Source: ATZT02 sp038124905
GTDB lineage: Bacteria; Actinomycetota; Actinomycetes; S36-B12; UBA5976
Length of the DNA stretch: 14,258 bases
Assembly (NCBI GenBank): GCA_038124905.1
Contig: JAYPCW010000030.1
Span: 1 to 14,258, forward strand
Direction of reading: 5' to 3'
How positions within the stretch are numbered: the stretch's first letter is position 1; the number at the start of each line of letters is the position of its first letter. Made by a program: the position numbers and the translations under genes. This document shows, in pieces, positions 1 to 7,117 of this stretch. The notes beneath the pieces were generated by a model that did no database searches, was not told the origin of the DNA, and saw only the letters and a program-made list of their open reading frames with translations.

Positions 1-163
1 TTGCGTCGCCCCATTCTTCTCTCACTTGGTGAATATCCGAATGACAGATACCAGCATAAAGAATTTCTATTTGCACATCGTTAGGTTTTAAGTCACGTCT
101 TGAAAATTCATAAGGAACTAAATCTGCTTTAGGTTTTAGAGCGGCATAGCCTTTAACTTGCAA
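1..163 (-). CDS. Zinc-dependent alcohol dehydrogenase (N-terminal fragment)
   Basis: This is the first 54 codons of a medium-chain, zinc-dependent alcohol/aldehyde dehydrogenase. The gene runs off the left edge of the window. The visible protein contains GICHSDIH, the catalytic-zinc motif (Cys and His ligands) of the cinnamyl-alcohol-dehydrogenase/YahK-like branch. It is preceded by the family's usual N-terminal strands, including DVQIEILYAG. Such enzymes reduce aldehydes to alcohols with NADPH in the cytoplasm. The start is a TTG (161-163) with a strong AAGGAG Shine-Dalgarno (170-175) six bases upstream. The next in-frame ATG lies a few codons downstream, inside the conserved N-terminal strand, so TTG is preferred. 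The gene begins only 26 bases after tRNA-Arg on the same strand. The substrate cannot be told from the fragment. Confidence 0.85.
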   Translation of the reverse strand, partial: MQVKGYAALKPKADLVPYEFSRRDLKPNDVQIEILYAGICHSDIHQVREEWGDA

Positions 164-189
164 TTTTTACTCCTTAAATCTTTCTTAAG

Positions 190-262
190 CGCGCCCGAAG
201 GGATTCGAACCCCTAACCTTTTGATCCGTAGTCAAATGCTCTATCCGTTGAGCTACGGGCGC
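190..262 (-). tRNA. tRNA-Arg (anticodon ACG)
   Basis: The minus strand folds into a full 73-nt cloverleaf. The acceptor stem is GCGCCCG with CGGGCGC, and the D arm is GCTC/GAGC. The anticodon stem TTTGA/TCAAA encloses loop CTACGGA, giving anticodon ACG, which is normally edited to inosine by TadA deaminase to read CGN codons. The T loop is TTCGAAT with a stem containing one G-T pair. The discriminator is G. CCA is not encoded; the sequence continues CTTAAG. It is the last of three tRNA genes on this strand. Confidence 0.97.
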
Positions 263-284
263 TCGGTTTCGTACATTACTTACC

Positions 285-377
285 TGGCGGAGGCGGAGGG
301 ATTTGAACCCTCGTGGAGGTTTTATCCCCCTCCCGCTTAGCAGGCGGGTGCCATGGACCGGACTAGGCGACGCCTCC
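285..377 (-). tRNA. tRNA-Ser (anticodon GCT), CCA encoded
   Basis: This class II tRNA has acceptor GGAGGCG/CGCCTCC and anticodon stem CCCGC/GCGGG around loop CTGCTAA, so the anticodon is GCT and it reads AGC/AGT serine codons. It has a long variable arm (GGAGG paired with CCTCC around an A/T-rich loop) and a T arm with TTCAAAT. The discriminator G is followed directly by CCA (285-287). The two neighbouring tRNA genes do not encode CCA. Confidence 0.97.
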
Positions 378-382
378 AGGCG

Positions 383-469
383 CGGAGGGCGTGGGATTTG
401 AACCCACGAGGAGCGTGAACTCCTACCGGTTTTCAAGACCGGCGCCATCGGCCACTAGGCGAGCCCTCC
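383..469 (-). tRNA. tRNA-Ser (anticodon TGA)
   Basis: This class II tRNA has acceptor GGAGGGC/GCCCTCC and anticodon stem CCGGT/ACCGG around loop CTTGAAA, so the anticodon is TGA and it reads TCN serine codons. It has a long variable arm (GGAG/CTCC) and a T arm GTGGG/CCCAC with loop TTCAAAT. The discriminator is G and no CCA is encoded. It lies five bases upstream of tRNA-Ser(GCT) and is probably the first gene of the tRNA transcript. Confidence 0.97.
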
Positions 470-532
470 TCGGACATTCTTTCATTGATGGATGAAGCAG
501 GGTTAGGCCGGTGCATGCGAGACTAGAGGCAA

Positions 533-1681
533 ATGCAAATTGTGATTATTCCTGCTCGTGGTGGCAGTAAAGGAATTAAAAGAAAAAATCTGGCCTTAGT
601 CGGCGGAATTAATTTACTTGAGCGAGCAGTAAGAAGCGCTGGTAGCGCTGAAGTTGATCTAGTTATTGTTTCAACTGACGATGACGAGATTGCTTCTGTT
701 GCAAAATCACTAGGTTGCCAAGTTCATAGGCGAAGTAGTAAAAATTCATCGGACACTTCATCTAGTGAAAGCGTGATATTAGAAGTTATCAAAGATTTAG
801 GAAGTTCTTGGAGCGACCAGACTGCAATTGCGTTGGTTCAAGCAACATCACCATTTATTTCACCAAAAACGATAAAAGAATGTATGAAAATTGCTTTAAG
901 TGGCAAAGTTGGTTTTTCTGCTGCTAGCACTCATAGATTCGTTTGGCAAAAAGAAAAAAACTGGCTACCACTCGGGCACCCCATGGATTATCGCCCGCGC
1001 CGTCAGGAGTTACCTGAAACAGTTGTGGAGTCGGGTGCGGTTTATGCATTTAGAAAAAAAGAATTTTTAGAAAAACAGTATCGTTTTTGTGCAGCCGCGG
1101 TGCCAGTTTATGTTGAACCTTATACAGATATAGAAATAGATGATGAGAACGATTTAGAATTAGCAAATTTGCTGGCAGCAAGATTTGAAATTGAAAAGAA
1201 TTTTAAGATTACTAAAAGCTATAAACCAAAAATAATTTTTACAGACTTTGATGGTTGCTTAACAGATGACACCGTTAAATTAAATTCAAATAATGTAGAA
1301 GAAGTTACGGTTAATCGTAAAGACGGCTTGGCAGTTTCAAGATTAAAAAAATTAGGCATTGAAGTTTTAATTACTAGTAAAGAAAAAAATAAAGTTGTTG
1401 CGCTACGCGGTGAAAAATTAGGAATTGAAGTAATGCAAGGCTTAGACGACAAAGTCGCAGCGATAGGTGAGTTTTTAAAGTCAAGAAAGTTAAGTTGGAG
1501 CGATACCTGGTACATCGGTAATGACATCAATGACTTAGGAGCTATGGCTAAGGCGGCACTTAGTTTTTGCCCAGCTGATGCGTCATACGAGGCAAGAAGC
1601 GTTGCCTCGGTAGTGTTATCAAGAAGAGGCGGAGAAGGCGTTTTAGCTGAAATCGCTTCTTATTTAGAGAGGCGAAAATAA
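533..1681 (+). CDS. neuA: CMP-sialic/nonulosonic acid synthetase fused to a HAD phosphatase domain
   Basis: A 382-residue two-domain protein. Residues 1 to about 225 are an acylneuraminate cytidylyltransferase, which joins CTP to a sialic-acid-like nine-carbon sugar to form the CMP-sugar. The nucleotide-binding signature PARGGSKG is at 7-14, QATSPF lies mid-domain, and SGAVYAF and an acidic DIEIDDENDLE segment are near its end. Residues from about 235 form a HAD domain resembling KDO-8-phosphate phosphatase. Motif I DFDG is at 238-241, Thr/Ser at 281-282, Lys307, and GNDIND at 329-334, so every expected catalytic position is filled. Fusions of this kind are known, including in animal CMAS. 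Here the phosphatase may remove a 9-phosphate before activation, which is inference. The ATG at 533 sits only three bases after AGAGG (525-529). The GTG at codon 4 has better spacing but would clip the first strand. neuB follows with no gap. Confidence 0.9.
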   Translation: MQIVIIPARGGSKGIKRKNLALVGGINLLERAVRSAGSAEVDLVIVSTDDDEIASVAKSLGCQVHRRSSKNSSDTSSSESVILEVIKDLGSSWSDQTAIALVQATSPFISPKTIKECMKIALSGKVGFSAASTHRFVWQKEKNWLPLGHPMDYRPRRQELPETVVESGAVYAFRKKEFLEKQYRFCAAAVPVYVEPYTDIEIDDENDLELANLLAARFEIEKNFKITKSYKPKIIFTDFDGCLTDDTVKLNSNNVEEVTVNRKDGLAVSRLKKLGIEVLITSKEKNKVVALRGEKLGIEVMQGLDDKVAAIGEFLKSRKLSWSDTWYIGNDINDLGAMAKAALSFCPADASYEARSVASVVLSRRGGEGVLAEIASYLERRK

Positions 1682-2554
1682 ATGGCGATTAAGCCCGTAC
1701 AGGTTGGCGATCGTTTGGTTGGTCCCGGCGAACCGGTTTACATCATCGCTGAAATAGGGATTAACCATAACGGCGATATGAAAATTGCTAAAGATTTAAT
1801 TGAAATGAGTGCCAAAGCTGGAGTGGACGCCGTCAAATTTCAAAAACGAACTCCTGAATTATGCGTACCTGAAGACCAAAGAAATGTAATGCGCGAGACT
1901 CCCTGGGGCACTATGTCTTATATGGACTATCGCTACAAAGTTGAGTTTGAAGAAAAAGAATATAAAGAGTTAGCAGATTTTGCTGCGGGGTTTAAGGTGC
2001 AATTGTTTGCCTCACCTTGGGATGTGGTGAGTGTTGATTTTCTGGCAAAAATGAATCATCCAGTTATAAAAATAGCTTCAGCTTCAATCACTGATAAGGA
2101 ATTACTCAAAAAAGTAGCGGACTCAGGTTTACCCGTGATTATGTCTACAGGAATGTCAACTATCGAGCAGATTGATGCAGCTGTTGAGTTATTGCCTAAA
2201 GACAGATTAATGATTGCTCATGCTACGAGCTCATATCCTTGTGAACCTGATGAATTAAATTTAAAAATGATTCCCGTGTTAGCAGAGCGTTATCAAGTTC
2301 CAATTGGTTATTCCGGTCATGAAACTGGTTTGCAATCAACGGTGGCCGCAGTGGCACTAGGCGCTACTTTTGTGGAGCGACATGTCACGCTAGATCGCGC
2401 AATGTGGGGTAGTGATCAAGCAGCATCGGTAGAGCCATCTGGTTTACAGCGATTAGTTCGAGATATTCGGGTAGTTGAGCGCGCTATGGGTGACGGTGTT
2501 AAAAAAGTTTATGAAAGTGAACTAAAACCCATGCGAAGGTTAAGGCTTAAGTAA
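1682..2554 (+). CDS. neuB: N-acetylneuraminate synthase family protein without SAF domain
   Basis: A 290-residue NeuB-type aldolase. The family condenses phosphoenolpyruvate with ManNAc, ManNAc-6-P or a related hexose to give a nine-carbon nonulosonic acid. The hallmark IIAEIGINHNGD is near residues 19-30, followed by the (beta/alpha)8 barrel strands VKFQKRTPE, LFASPWDV, IKIASASITD, IMSTGMST and GYSGHE. The protein ends shortly after the barrel (ERAMGDGVKKVYESE). Typical NeuB proteins are about 340-350 residues and end with a SAF/antifreeze-like domain that covers the neighbouring subunit's active site; that domain is absent here. The ATG follows the neuA stop directly and has GAGAGG (1667-1672) nine bases upstream, so the two genes are surely co-expressed. 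The exact sugar (neuraminic, legionaminic or KDN type) cannot be settled. The IGINHNG motif speaks against a pseudaminic-acid synthase. Confidence 0.9.
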   Translation: MAIKPVQVGDRLVGPGEPVYIIAEIGINHNGDMKIAKDLIEMSAKAGVDAVKFQKRTPELCVPEDQRNVMRETPWGTMSYMDYRYKVEFEEKEYKELADFAAGFKVQLFASPWDVVSVDFLAKMNHPVIKIASASITDKELLKKVADSGLPVIMSTGMSTIEQIDAAVELLPKDRLMIAHATSSYPCEPDELNLKMIPVLAERYQVPIGYSGHETGLQSTVAAVALGATFVERHVTLDRAMWGSDQAASVEPSGLQRLVRDIRVVERAMGDGVKKVYESELKPMRRLRLK

Positions 2555-2560
2555 TTTTCA

Positions 2561-3076
2561 ATGGAACTTCTTCTACCAGTTGATCAAGTAGCCTCAATTG
2601 CTTTGACGATAGCTATAGTGTCAGTTGTTTTTAGTTTAGGTTTATTAATTTGGATATTACGTTTAAAAAAGAAGCTACTAATTTTGCAAAAAAGTGGCGA
2701 TAAAGACACTTTTCTAGGTGCGGTAAATAAATACGTTGAAAAAATGCAAAATATTGCTACAGAGCAAGCCAAAATTAACAAAGCTTTGGTTAAAGATGAT
2801 CAAGCATTGCAGGCGCAAATTGATGAAATCAAAGAAGCCATGACCTATGTGGTGTCACGAGTGGCCACTGTGCGTTATGACGCTTTTAACAATATGGGCG
2901 GGCAAATGTCTTTTTCTACCGCGATGCTAAATGATTTGGGCGATGGAATTGTTGTAACAGCAATAAATGGAAGAAGTGAAACTAGAACTTATATTAGAAA
3001 TATAAAAAATAAAAAATGTGATGTTGAGATTTCACGCGAAGAAGCCGAAGCAATTAATAAAGCTATGGCTAACTAG
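2561..3076 (+). CDS. DUF4446 family membrane protein
   Basis: A 171-residue protein with one N-terminal membrane helix (about residues 10-34). A basic stretch (RLKKK) follows, then a predicted coiled coil around 55-98. The C-terminal domain is of the DUF4446 type, with VRYDAFNNMGGQMSFSTAML followed by DLGDGIVVTAINGRSETRTYI. The function is unknown. The layout suggests a bitopic protein with a cytoplasmic domain. It starts six bases after neuB, so it is probably on the same transcript, but it has no clear Shine-Dalgarno. Proteins of this family are widespread in Gram-positive bacteria and occur without sialic-acid genes, so I treat the linkage as positional only. Its last eight bases overlap the end of the opposing metallophosphoesterase gene. 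Confidence 0.82.
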   Translation: MELLLPVDQVASIALTIAIVSVVFSLGLLIWILRLKKKLLILQKSGDKDTFLGAVNKYVEKMQNIATEQAKINKALVKDDQALQAQIDEIKEAMTYVVSRVATVRYDAFNNMGGQMSFSTAMLNDLGDGIVVTAINGRSETRTYIRNIKNKKCDVEISREEAEAINKAMAN

Positions 3077-3944
3077 TTAAAGTAATTAAACTAGCTTCTG
3101 GTTTGCAAAAAAATCTAACTCTAGTAAACGGTGCAGTTCCTAATCCTGCAGAAACATGTAGCCAAGACTTATTTTTATAATTATGTAAGCCTTTAGCAAG
3201 TTCAGCTGGTAGGTCACAATTAGTTACTAAAGTGCCATAGATTGGCAAACAAATTTGACCACCGTGGGTATGGCCAGCAAGAATTAAATCAGCTTCAATA
3301 TTTGAGTAAGTATCAAGCACTCTTAAGTAAGGAGCGTGCGTTAGGCCAAGTAATAAATCTGCGGTATTTGACTTTGGGTGGTTTACCGTATTTAAGTCAT
3401 CCAAATCATAGTGTGCGTCGTCAACACCTCTTACATCAAATTTTGTATCTTTAATTTGAATTTCTGTAGACTTATTGCTTAGCCATTGCCAACCAGCTAA
3501 TTCAAATAGATTTTTTAAATCTTTCCACGGCAATTCTTTACCTTTGTGTCTTTTGCCATCATCTTTAAGTAAATACTTAGCTGGGTTTTTAAGTTTGGGT
3601 GCGTAATAATCGTTTGATCCAGGAACAAAAAAACCTGGCTTTTCAAAATACTTTTCCAGAGCAGTTATTACATTTGGGATGCTATTTTGACTTGACCAGA
3701 CATCCCCGGTGATAACGACTAGATCAGGGTCAACTTCTAACTGGTTTAACCAAGTAGGCAATTTTTTTTGCCAAGGGGAGAGATGTAGGTCTGATAGATG
3801 GAGAATTTGGATTGGTCGATGGTTGGCAGGTAGGAGCTTTACTTGGTGCTTACGAAGTTGATAGTTTCTCACTTCATAACCCCAGGCGTAGGCCAAAGCC
3901 GCAGAGGAAAGGGTAAAGGCAGTTTTTACCAATGGTGCAATCAC
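3069..3944 (-). CDS. Membrane-anchored calcineurin-like metallophosphoesterase
   Basis: A 291-residue phosphoesterase with an N-terminal hydrophobic anchor (about residues 3-22). Metal-binding motifs appear in order: SDLHL (D52, H54), ITGDV (D81), GSNDYY (109-114), THAP (H203) and GHTHGGQ (H225, H227). The usual third motif is GNHD; here it reads GSND, which I recall as common in the actinobacterial branch. The substrate is unknown; YkuE/YaeI relatives act on phospholipids or nucleotide-lipids. The start is GTG (3942-3944), because an in-frame TAG lies immediately upstream and no longer version is possible. It sits near a class A PBP gene, as does Rv3683 beside ponA2 in M. tuberculosis (from memory), which hints at a cell-envelope role. 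It is divergent from the YqeY gene and convergent with the DUF4446 gene. Confidence 0.88.
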   Translation of the reverse strand: MIAPLVKTAFTLSSAALAYAWGYEVRNYQLRKHQVKLLPANHRPIQILHLSDLHLSPWQKKLPTWLNQLEVDPDLVVITGDVWSSQNSIPNVITALEKYFEKPGFFVPGSNDYYAPKLKNPAKYLLKDDGKRHKGKELPWKDLKNLFELAGWQWLSNKSTEIQIKDTKFDVRGVDDAHYDLDDLNTVNHPKSNTADLLLGLTHAPYLRVLDTYSNIEADLILAGHTHGGQICLPIYGTLVTNCDLPAELAKGLHNYKNKSWLHVSAGLGTAPFTRVRFFCKPEASLITLTS

Positions 3945-4008
3945 CTATTTATCGTTGCATGAGGTTGCCCTTGCATTGCCATGTGGCCTGGTAAGAGAGA
4001 ATTGAGCC
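3945..4008. promoter_or_regulatory. Divergent promoter region (metallophosphoesterase / yqeY)
   Basis: This 64-base gap separates two divergent starts and must hold any promoters for both. TTGCAT occurs twice (3955-3960 and 3972-3977), and AGAGAG (3992-3997) lies before the yqeY start as a weak ribosome-binding site. I could not match a convincing -35/-10 pair on either strand. The call rests on gene orientation. Confidence 0.4.
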
Positions 4009-4467
4009 ATGTCATTAAAAAGTCAATTACAAAGCGATTTATCGGTGGCCATCAAAGCTAAAGATCAAACCGTTAGCGGCACTTTGCGCCTTGCGCTATC
4101 GGCAATAACCACCGAAGAGGTAGCTGGAAAGCAAGCTCGCGAATTAAGCGATGCTGAAGTAGTGAGTATTTTGGTAAAAGAATCCAAAAAGCGCAAAGAA
4201 GCTGCAGAGGCGTTCACCGCGGCAAATCGTCAAGAATTAGCAGATAAAGAATTAGCTGAATTAAAAGTTTTAGAAAAGTATTTACCAACTCCATTAACTG
4301 ATGCTGAAGTTGATGAAATTATCAAATCAGCTATTGCTGAAGCTGCCGAGCAAGGCAACACTGGCATGAAAGCAATGGGAGTTGTCATGAAAATAGTTCA
4401 ACCAAAAACTGCCGGCAGATACGATGGATCAAAAATTGCCGCGATGGTTAAAGAAGCTTTAGCTTAA
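4009..4467 (+). CDS. GatB/YqeY domain-containing protein
   Basis: A 152-residue all-helical protein matching the stand-alone YqeY family. The pattern is a start MSLKSQLQSDLSVAIKAKD, a central ILVKESKKRKEAAEAF, then LKVLEKYLPTPLTDAEVDEI and a C-terminal NTGMKAMGVVMKIVQPK, all typical of the family. The family resembles the tail domain of the GatB subunit of Asp/Glu-tRNA amidotransferase, which contacts tRNA. No catalytic domain is present and the role of the free-standing form is not established. The length is normal for YqeY. The stop overlaps the PBP gene's stop in a shared TTAA. The neighbourhood (metallophosphoesterase, PBP) is a conserved actinobacterial arrangement. Confidence 0.9.
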   Translation: MSLKSQLQSDLSVAIKAKDQTVSGTLRLALSAITTEEVAGKQARELSDAEVVSILVKESKKRKEAAEAFTAANRQELADKELAELKVLEKYLPTPLTDAEVDEIIKSAIAEAAEQGNTGMKAMGVVMKIVQPKTAGRYDGSKIAAMVKEALA

Positions 4468-6683
4468 TCTAAAACTTCGCCTTCTACTTCTGGCTCTGCA
4501 ACAGGTTCAATAGGTAGCCCAGTTTCAGGATCAATCACAACTTCTACTGGTTTATTAACCACCGGGCCAATGCCTGGATCATTCTTTGCAAATTTTGGCT
4601 CGAGATTAAAAGACTTTGCTGGCACTCCATCTAAAGCACCAAGCATTGCTTCGCGCCAAATTGGGCCGGGGATCGAAGAACCAAAAACTTGTTTATAGAA
4701 AGTGCCATTAATTTCTAAATTCTTTAGCGGGTAACGAAAGCCTCCGCGAGGATCTCCTACCCAAACTGCCGCGGCAAGATCTGGAGTCATACCTACGAAC
4801 CAAACCGCAGCTGAATCGTTAATAGTTCCGGTTTTTCCACCAGCAGGGCGACCTAAAGTCATACGACCACCAGTGCGGCCAGCAATTGGTCCATCAATCA
4901 CGTTTATAAGTAACTGAGCTACATTGTCGGCGACATCAGGTGAAAGCACGGTGCGACAAGGACTTTGATTTGTTGCAATCACTTCACCTGTTCTAGATTC
5001 AATTTTTGTATAAATAATTGGTGGGCAATATGTACCGCTATTTGCAAAAGCACCAACTGCTGAAGCCATCATTAATGGAGTTACCGGGGCGCTACCTAAG
5101 GTGAACGAAGGAACTCGTTCTAATTTTTCTCCGTTTCCACCACGCACTCCCAGTGCTTCGGCAATTTCGGCTGGGCGGCAAAGCCCGGTTAGTTCAGATA
5201 AGCCAACGAAGTAAGTGTTAACCGAAAAAGCAGTTGCCCGGTTCATATCAAAGTAACCATCGCGAGTTGAGTTTCTAACGGTGTAAGGCTCGAATTTAGG
5301 AGCCCCAACTTCGCAAGCTACAAAGTTTTCAAAGGTTTTTGGGCTGGTGGCATCTAACTTTGTTCCAGGCCCATAGCCCTGCTCAATCGCTGCGGCAGCG
5401 GTAAATATTTTGAAGGTAGAGCCAGCTTGCATTCCGCTTGTTCCACCAAGTGCTGCTTCTACGTTGTAGTTGTAAGTGGTGTTTCCGATTCCCTCAGTGC
5501 CCCAACGGCGGTTTTGGGCCATGGCACGAATTTCACCGCTAACTGGATCAACCATGCTGATTGCAGCTGCCTTCAAACTTGGATCTTCAATCGGAATATA
5601 TTTTTCAACAGCTTCTTGAGCAGCTTTTTGAGCTTTTAAATCAAGAGTTGTGTAAATAGTTATGCCAGATTCGCGCAAGAATTTATCTCGCTCTTCTAAA
5701 GTGGCACCAAAAGTCACATCGTTTCTAATTCTTTGAACAACGTAATCACAGAAAAATGGAGCAACTGAAGCTGTGCAGCCGTTTCTAATTGGGGTTGGGT
5801 TTAAGTAAGTTCTTACAGATGTGTCTTTATATTTTTCTAGATCGCTTTCAGTGATATATCCAAGGGTAAACATCCGATCTAAAACTTGATTTCTTCGGCG
5901 GTCAGAGCCTTCAGGATTTCTTAGTGGGTCATGCGCAATTGGTTGCTGGACAACTCCTGCCAAAGTTGCAGCTTCTAGTGGATTTAGATTTTTAGAACTT
6001 TTTGAAAAATATCTCTTAGCGGCAGCCTCAACACCATGAGCGCCGGCACCAAAATAAGAAATATTTAAATAACCTTGCAGAATTTCATCTTTAGTATTGG
6101 TTCTCTCTACGGCTAATGCGTAACGCATCTCTCGCAACTTTCGTGCGTAGGAAGTCTCTCTAGCAGCAGCAGCTTCTTCCGGAGAATTAGCAGATAGAAC
6201 TAAAACATTTTTTACATATTGCTGAGTAATGCTAGAACCACCTTGTACTACACCGCCAGCAATGGCGTTTGTAAAAAAAGCTCTGGCCGTACCACGAATG
6301 TCGATTCCTCGATGTTCATAGAATCTTGAATCTTCAATTGCTAGTACCGCGAGTTTCATCCACTCCGAAACGTCATTGATGTTTACTTCAATTCGATTTT
6401 GTTCGTAAAGATCAGCAATTAAAGTTCCATCAGCAGCGAGTATGCGTGTGCTTTCAGGTAGCGGAGGTTGTTGCAAATTAATTGGCAAAGTATCTACAGC
6501 TAAAGAAGCTTGTTCCACAGTGCGGGTCGCTAAAGCTAAAGCAGGCAAAGTGGCAACTGCAAGCAAAAGTCCAGAAATTAGGCTAACTGCCAATACTGGA
6601 ACCAAAATGACAAGCGGGTTCGCCGGCAATTTTCTAATGATTTTGCGCTTTTTTCTCATCCGTCTCAAGAATAAAGAAAACAC
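4464..6683 (-). CDS. Class A penicillin-binding protein (transglycosylase/transpeptidase)
   Basis: A bifunctional 739-residue peptidoglycan synthase that polymerises and crosslinks cell-wall glycan outside the membrane. A short basic cytoplasmic tail precedes one membrane helix (about residues 25-50). The GT51 glycosyltransferase domain shows EDSRFYEHRG (catalytic E117) and QGGSSITQQ (147-155). The transpeptidase has SxxK at S422-K425 (STFK), SxN at S487-N489 and KTGT at 617-620, so both activities look intact. A proline- and acid-rich tail of about 40 residues ends the protein, with no PASTA domain. The position next to whiB and a metallophosphoesterase matches ponA2 in M. tuberculosis (from memory). 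The start is uncertain: GTG at 6681-6683 has no well-spaced Shine-Dalgarno, and the ATG at 6657-6659 (codon 9) is a plausible alternative that keeps the membrane helix. Confidence 0.95.
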   Translation of the reverse strand: MFSLFLRRMRKKRKIIRKLPANPLVILVPVLAVSLISGLLLAVATLPALALATRTVEQASLAVDTLPINLQQPPLPESTRILAADGTLIADLYEQNRIEVNINDVSEWMKLAVLAIEDSRFYEHRGIDIRGTARAFFTNAIAGGVVQGGSSITQQYVKNVLVLSANSPEEAAAARETSYARKLREMRYALAVERTNTKDEILQGYLNISYFGAGAHGVEAAAKRYFSKSSKNLNPLEAATLAGVVQQPIAHDPLRNPEGSDRRRNQVLDRMFTLGYITESDLEKYKDTSVRTYLNPTPIRNGCTASVAPFFCDYVVQRIRNDVTFGATLEERDKFLRESGITIYTTLDLKAQKAAQEAVEKYIPIEDPSLKAAAISMVDPVSGEIRAMAQNRRWGTEGIGNTTYNYNVEAALGGTSGMQAGSTFKIFTAAAAIEQGYGPGTKLDATSPKTFENFVACEVGAPKFEPYTVRNSTRDGYFDMNRATAFSVNTYFVGLSELTGLCRPAEIAEALGVRGGNGEKLERVPSFTLGSAPVTPLMMASAVGAFANSGTYCPPIIYTKIESRTGEVIATNQSPCRTVLSPDVADNVAQLLINVIDGPIAGRTGGRMTLGRPAGGKTGTINDSAAVWFVGMTPDLAAAVWVGDPRGGFRYPLKNLEINGTFYKQVFGSSIPGPIWREAMLGALDGVPAKSFNLEPKFAKNDPGIGPVVNKPVEVVIDPETGLPIEPVAEPEVEGEVLD

Positions 6684-6798
6684 TCCAGGCAGACCATATG
6701 GGGCGCGGGGATTTGAGGAAAATACCCTCCCACCTCTGGATTTATCTTGGCCTAGGGACTATTTTCTCTGTGTTAGTTCAATCAGAAAGGTCTTTTGA
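6684..6798. promoter_or_regulatory. Divergent intergenic region (PBP / whiB)
   Basis: These 115 bases separate the divergent PBP and whiB starts and should carry promoters for both. The whiB side has a good ribosome-binding site, AGAAAGG (6784-6790), eight bases before the ATG. A weak stem (GAGG with CCTC near 6715-6730) and a CCTAGG palindrome (6752-6757) are present. No -35/-10 pair stands out on either strand. Confidence 0.4.
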
Positions 6799-7107
6799 AT
6801 GCTCGGTGAAGTTTGGGCTGAAACAGCCGCTTGTCGACAGCTAAAGAATCCTGATGACATGTTCGTGCAAGGGGCTGCACAACACCGAGTTAAAAATCTT
6901 TGCAACCAATGTCAGGTTAGAAACGAGTGCTTAGCCGAAGCTTTGGATAATCAAACTGAATTTGGCGTGTGGGGCGGAATGACTGAAAGAGAGCGCAGAA
7001 TTTTATTGAGACGTCGCTCAGACATCTCTTCTTGGAAAGACCTATTGAAATTTTCTAGAGCTAAATTTGATGAAGTAACAAATGCTCGCAGAAGTCGCGT
7101 GAGATAG
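6799..7107 (+). CDS. WhiB-family iron-sulfur transcriptional regulator (WhiB4-like)
   Basis: A 102-residue WhiB-like protein, a family restricted to actinobacteria and their phages. The four cluster ligands are C12, C35, C38 and C44 (C-x22-C-x2-C-x5-C). The GVWGG turn (56-60) is followed by a basic arm (TERERRILLRRR) that binds DNA. WhiB proteins hold a 4Fe-4S cluster sensitive to oxygen and nitric oxide and usually act with the primary sigma factor. The divergent PBP and the downstream DUF4177-ridA pair match the surroundings of whiB4 (Rv3681c) in M. tuberculosis (from memory), so a WhiB4-like redox role is likely but inferred. The tail after residue 72 is longer than the minimal WhiB core and rich in Arg/Lys. 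Confidence 0.93.
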   Translation: MLGEVWAETAACRQLKNPDDMFVQGAAQHRVKNLCNQCQVRNECLAEALDNQTEFGVWGGMTERERRILLRRRSDISSWKDLLKFSRAKFDEVTNARRSRVR

Positions 7108-7110
7108 AGT
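7105..7110 (+). promoter_or_regulatory. Possible -10 element of a leaderless DUF4177-ridA transcript
   Basis: TAGAGT fits the actinobacterial TANNNT -10 pattern and ends exactly seven bases before the ATG at 7118, which has no Shine-Dalgarno. That spacing would place transcription start at or near the start codon. The element overlaps the whiB stop codon. No -35 was recognised, and a TANNNT hexamer is easily met by chance. Confidence 0.3.
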
Positions 7111-7117
7111 TTTATTT

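Noticed and set aside
158..448. Open frames on both strands across 158-448 that look like small proteins
   Set aside because: They read through the three tRNA genes. Their text (RIEHLTTDQKVRGSNP-like) is the familiar spurious translation of tRNA sequence.
190..532. tRNA cluster as an attachment site for an island carrying neuAB
   Set aside because: There is no integrase, no duplicated tRNA 3' end and no flanking repeat within the window.
5427..6798. Plus-strand open frames opposite the PBP gene (5427-5639, 6442-6798)
   Set aside because: They are antisense to strongly conserved PBP domains, with no ribosome-binding site and no recognisable protein features.
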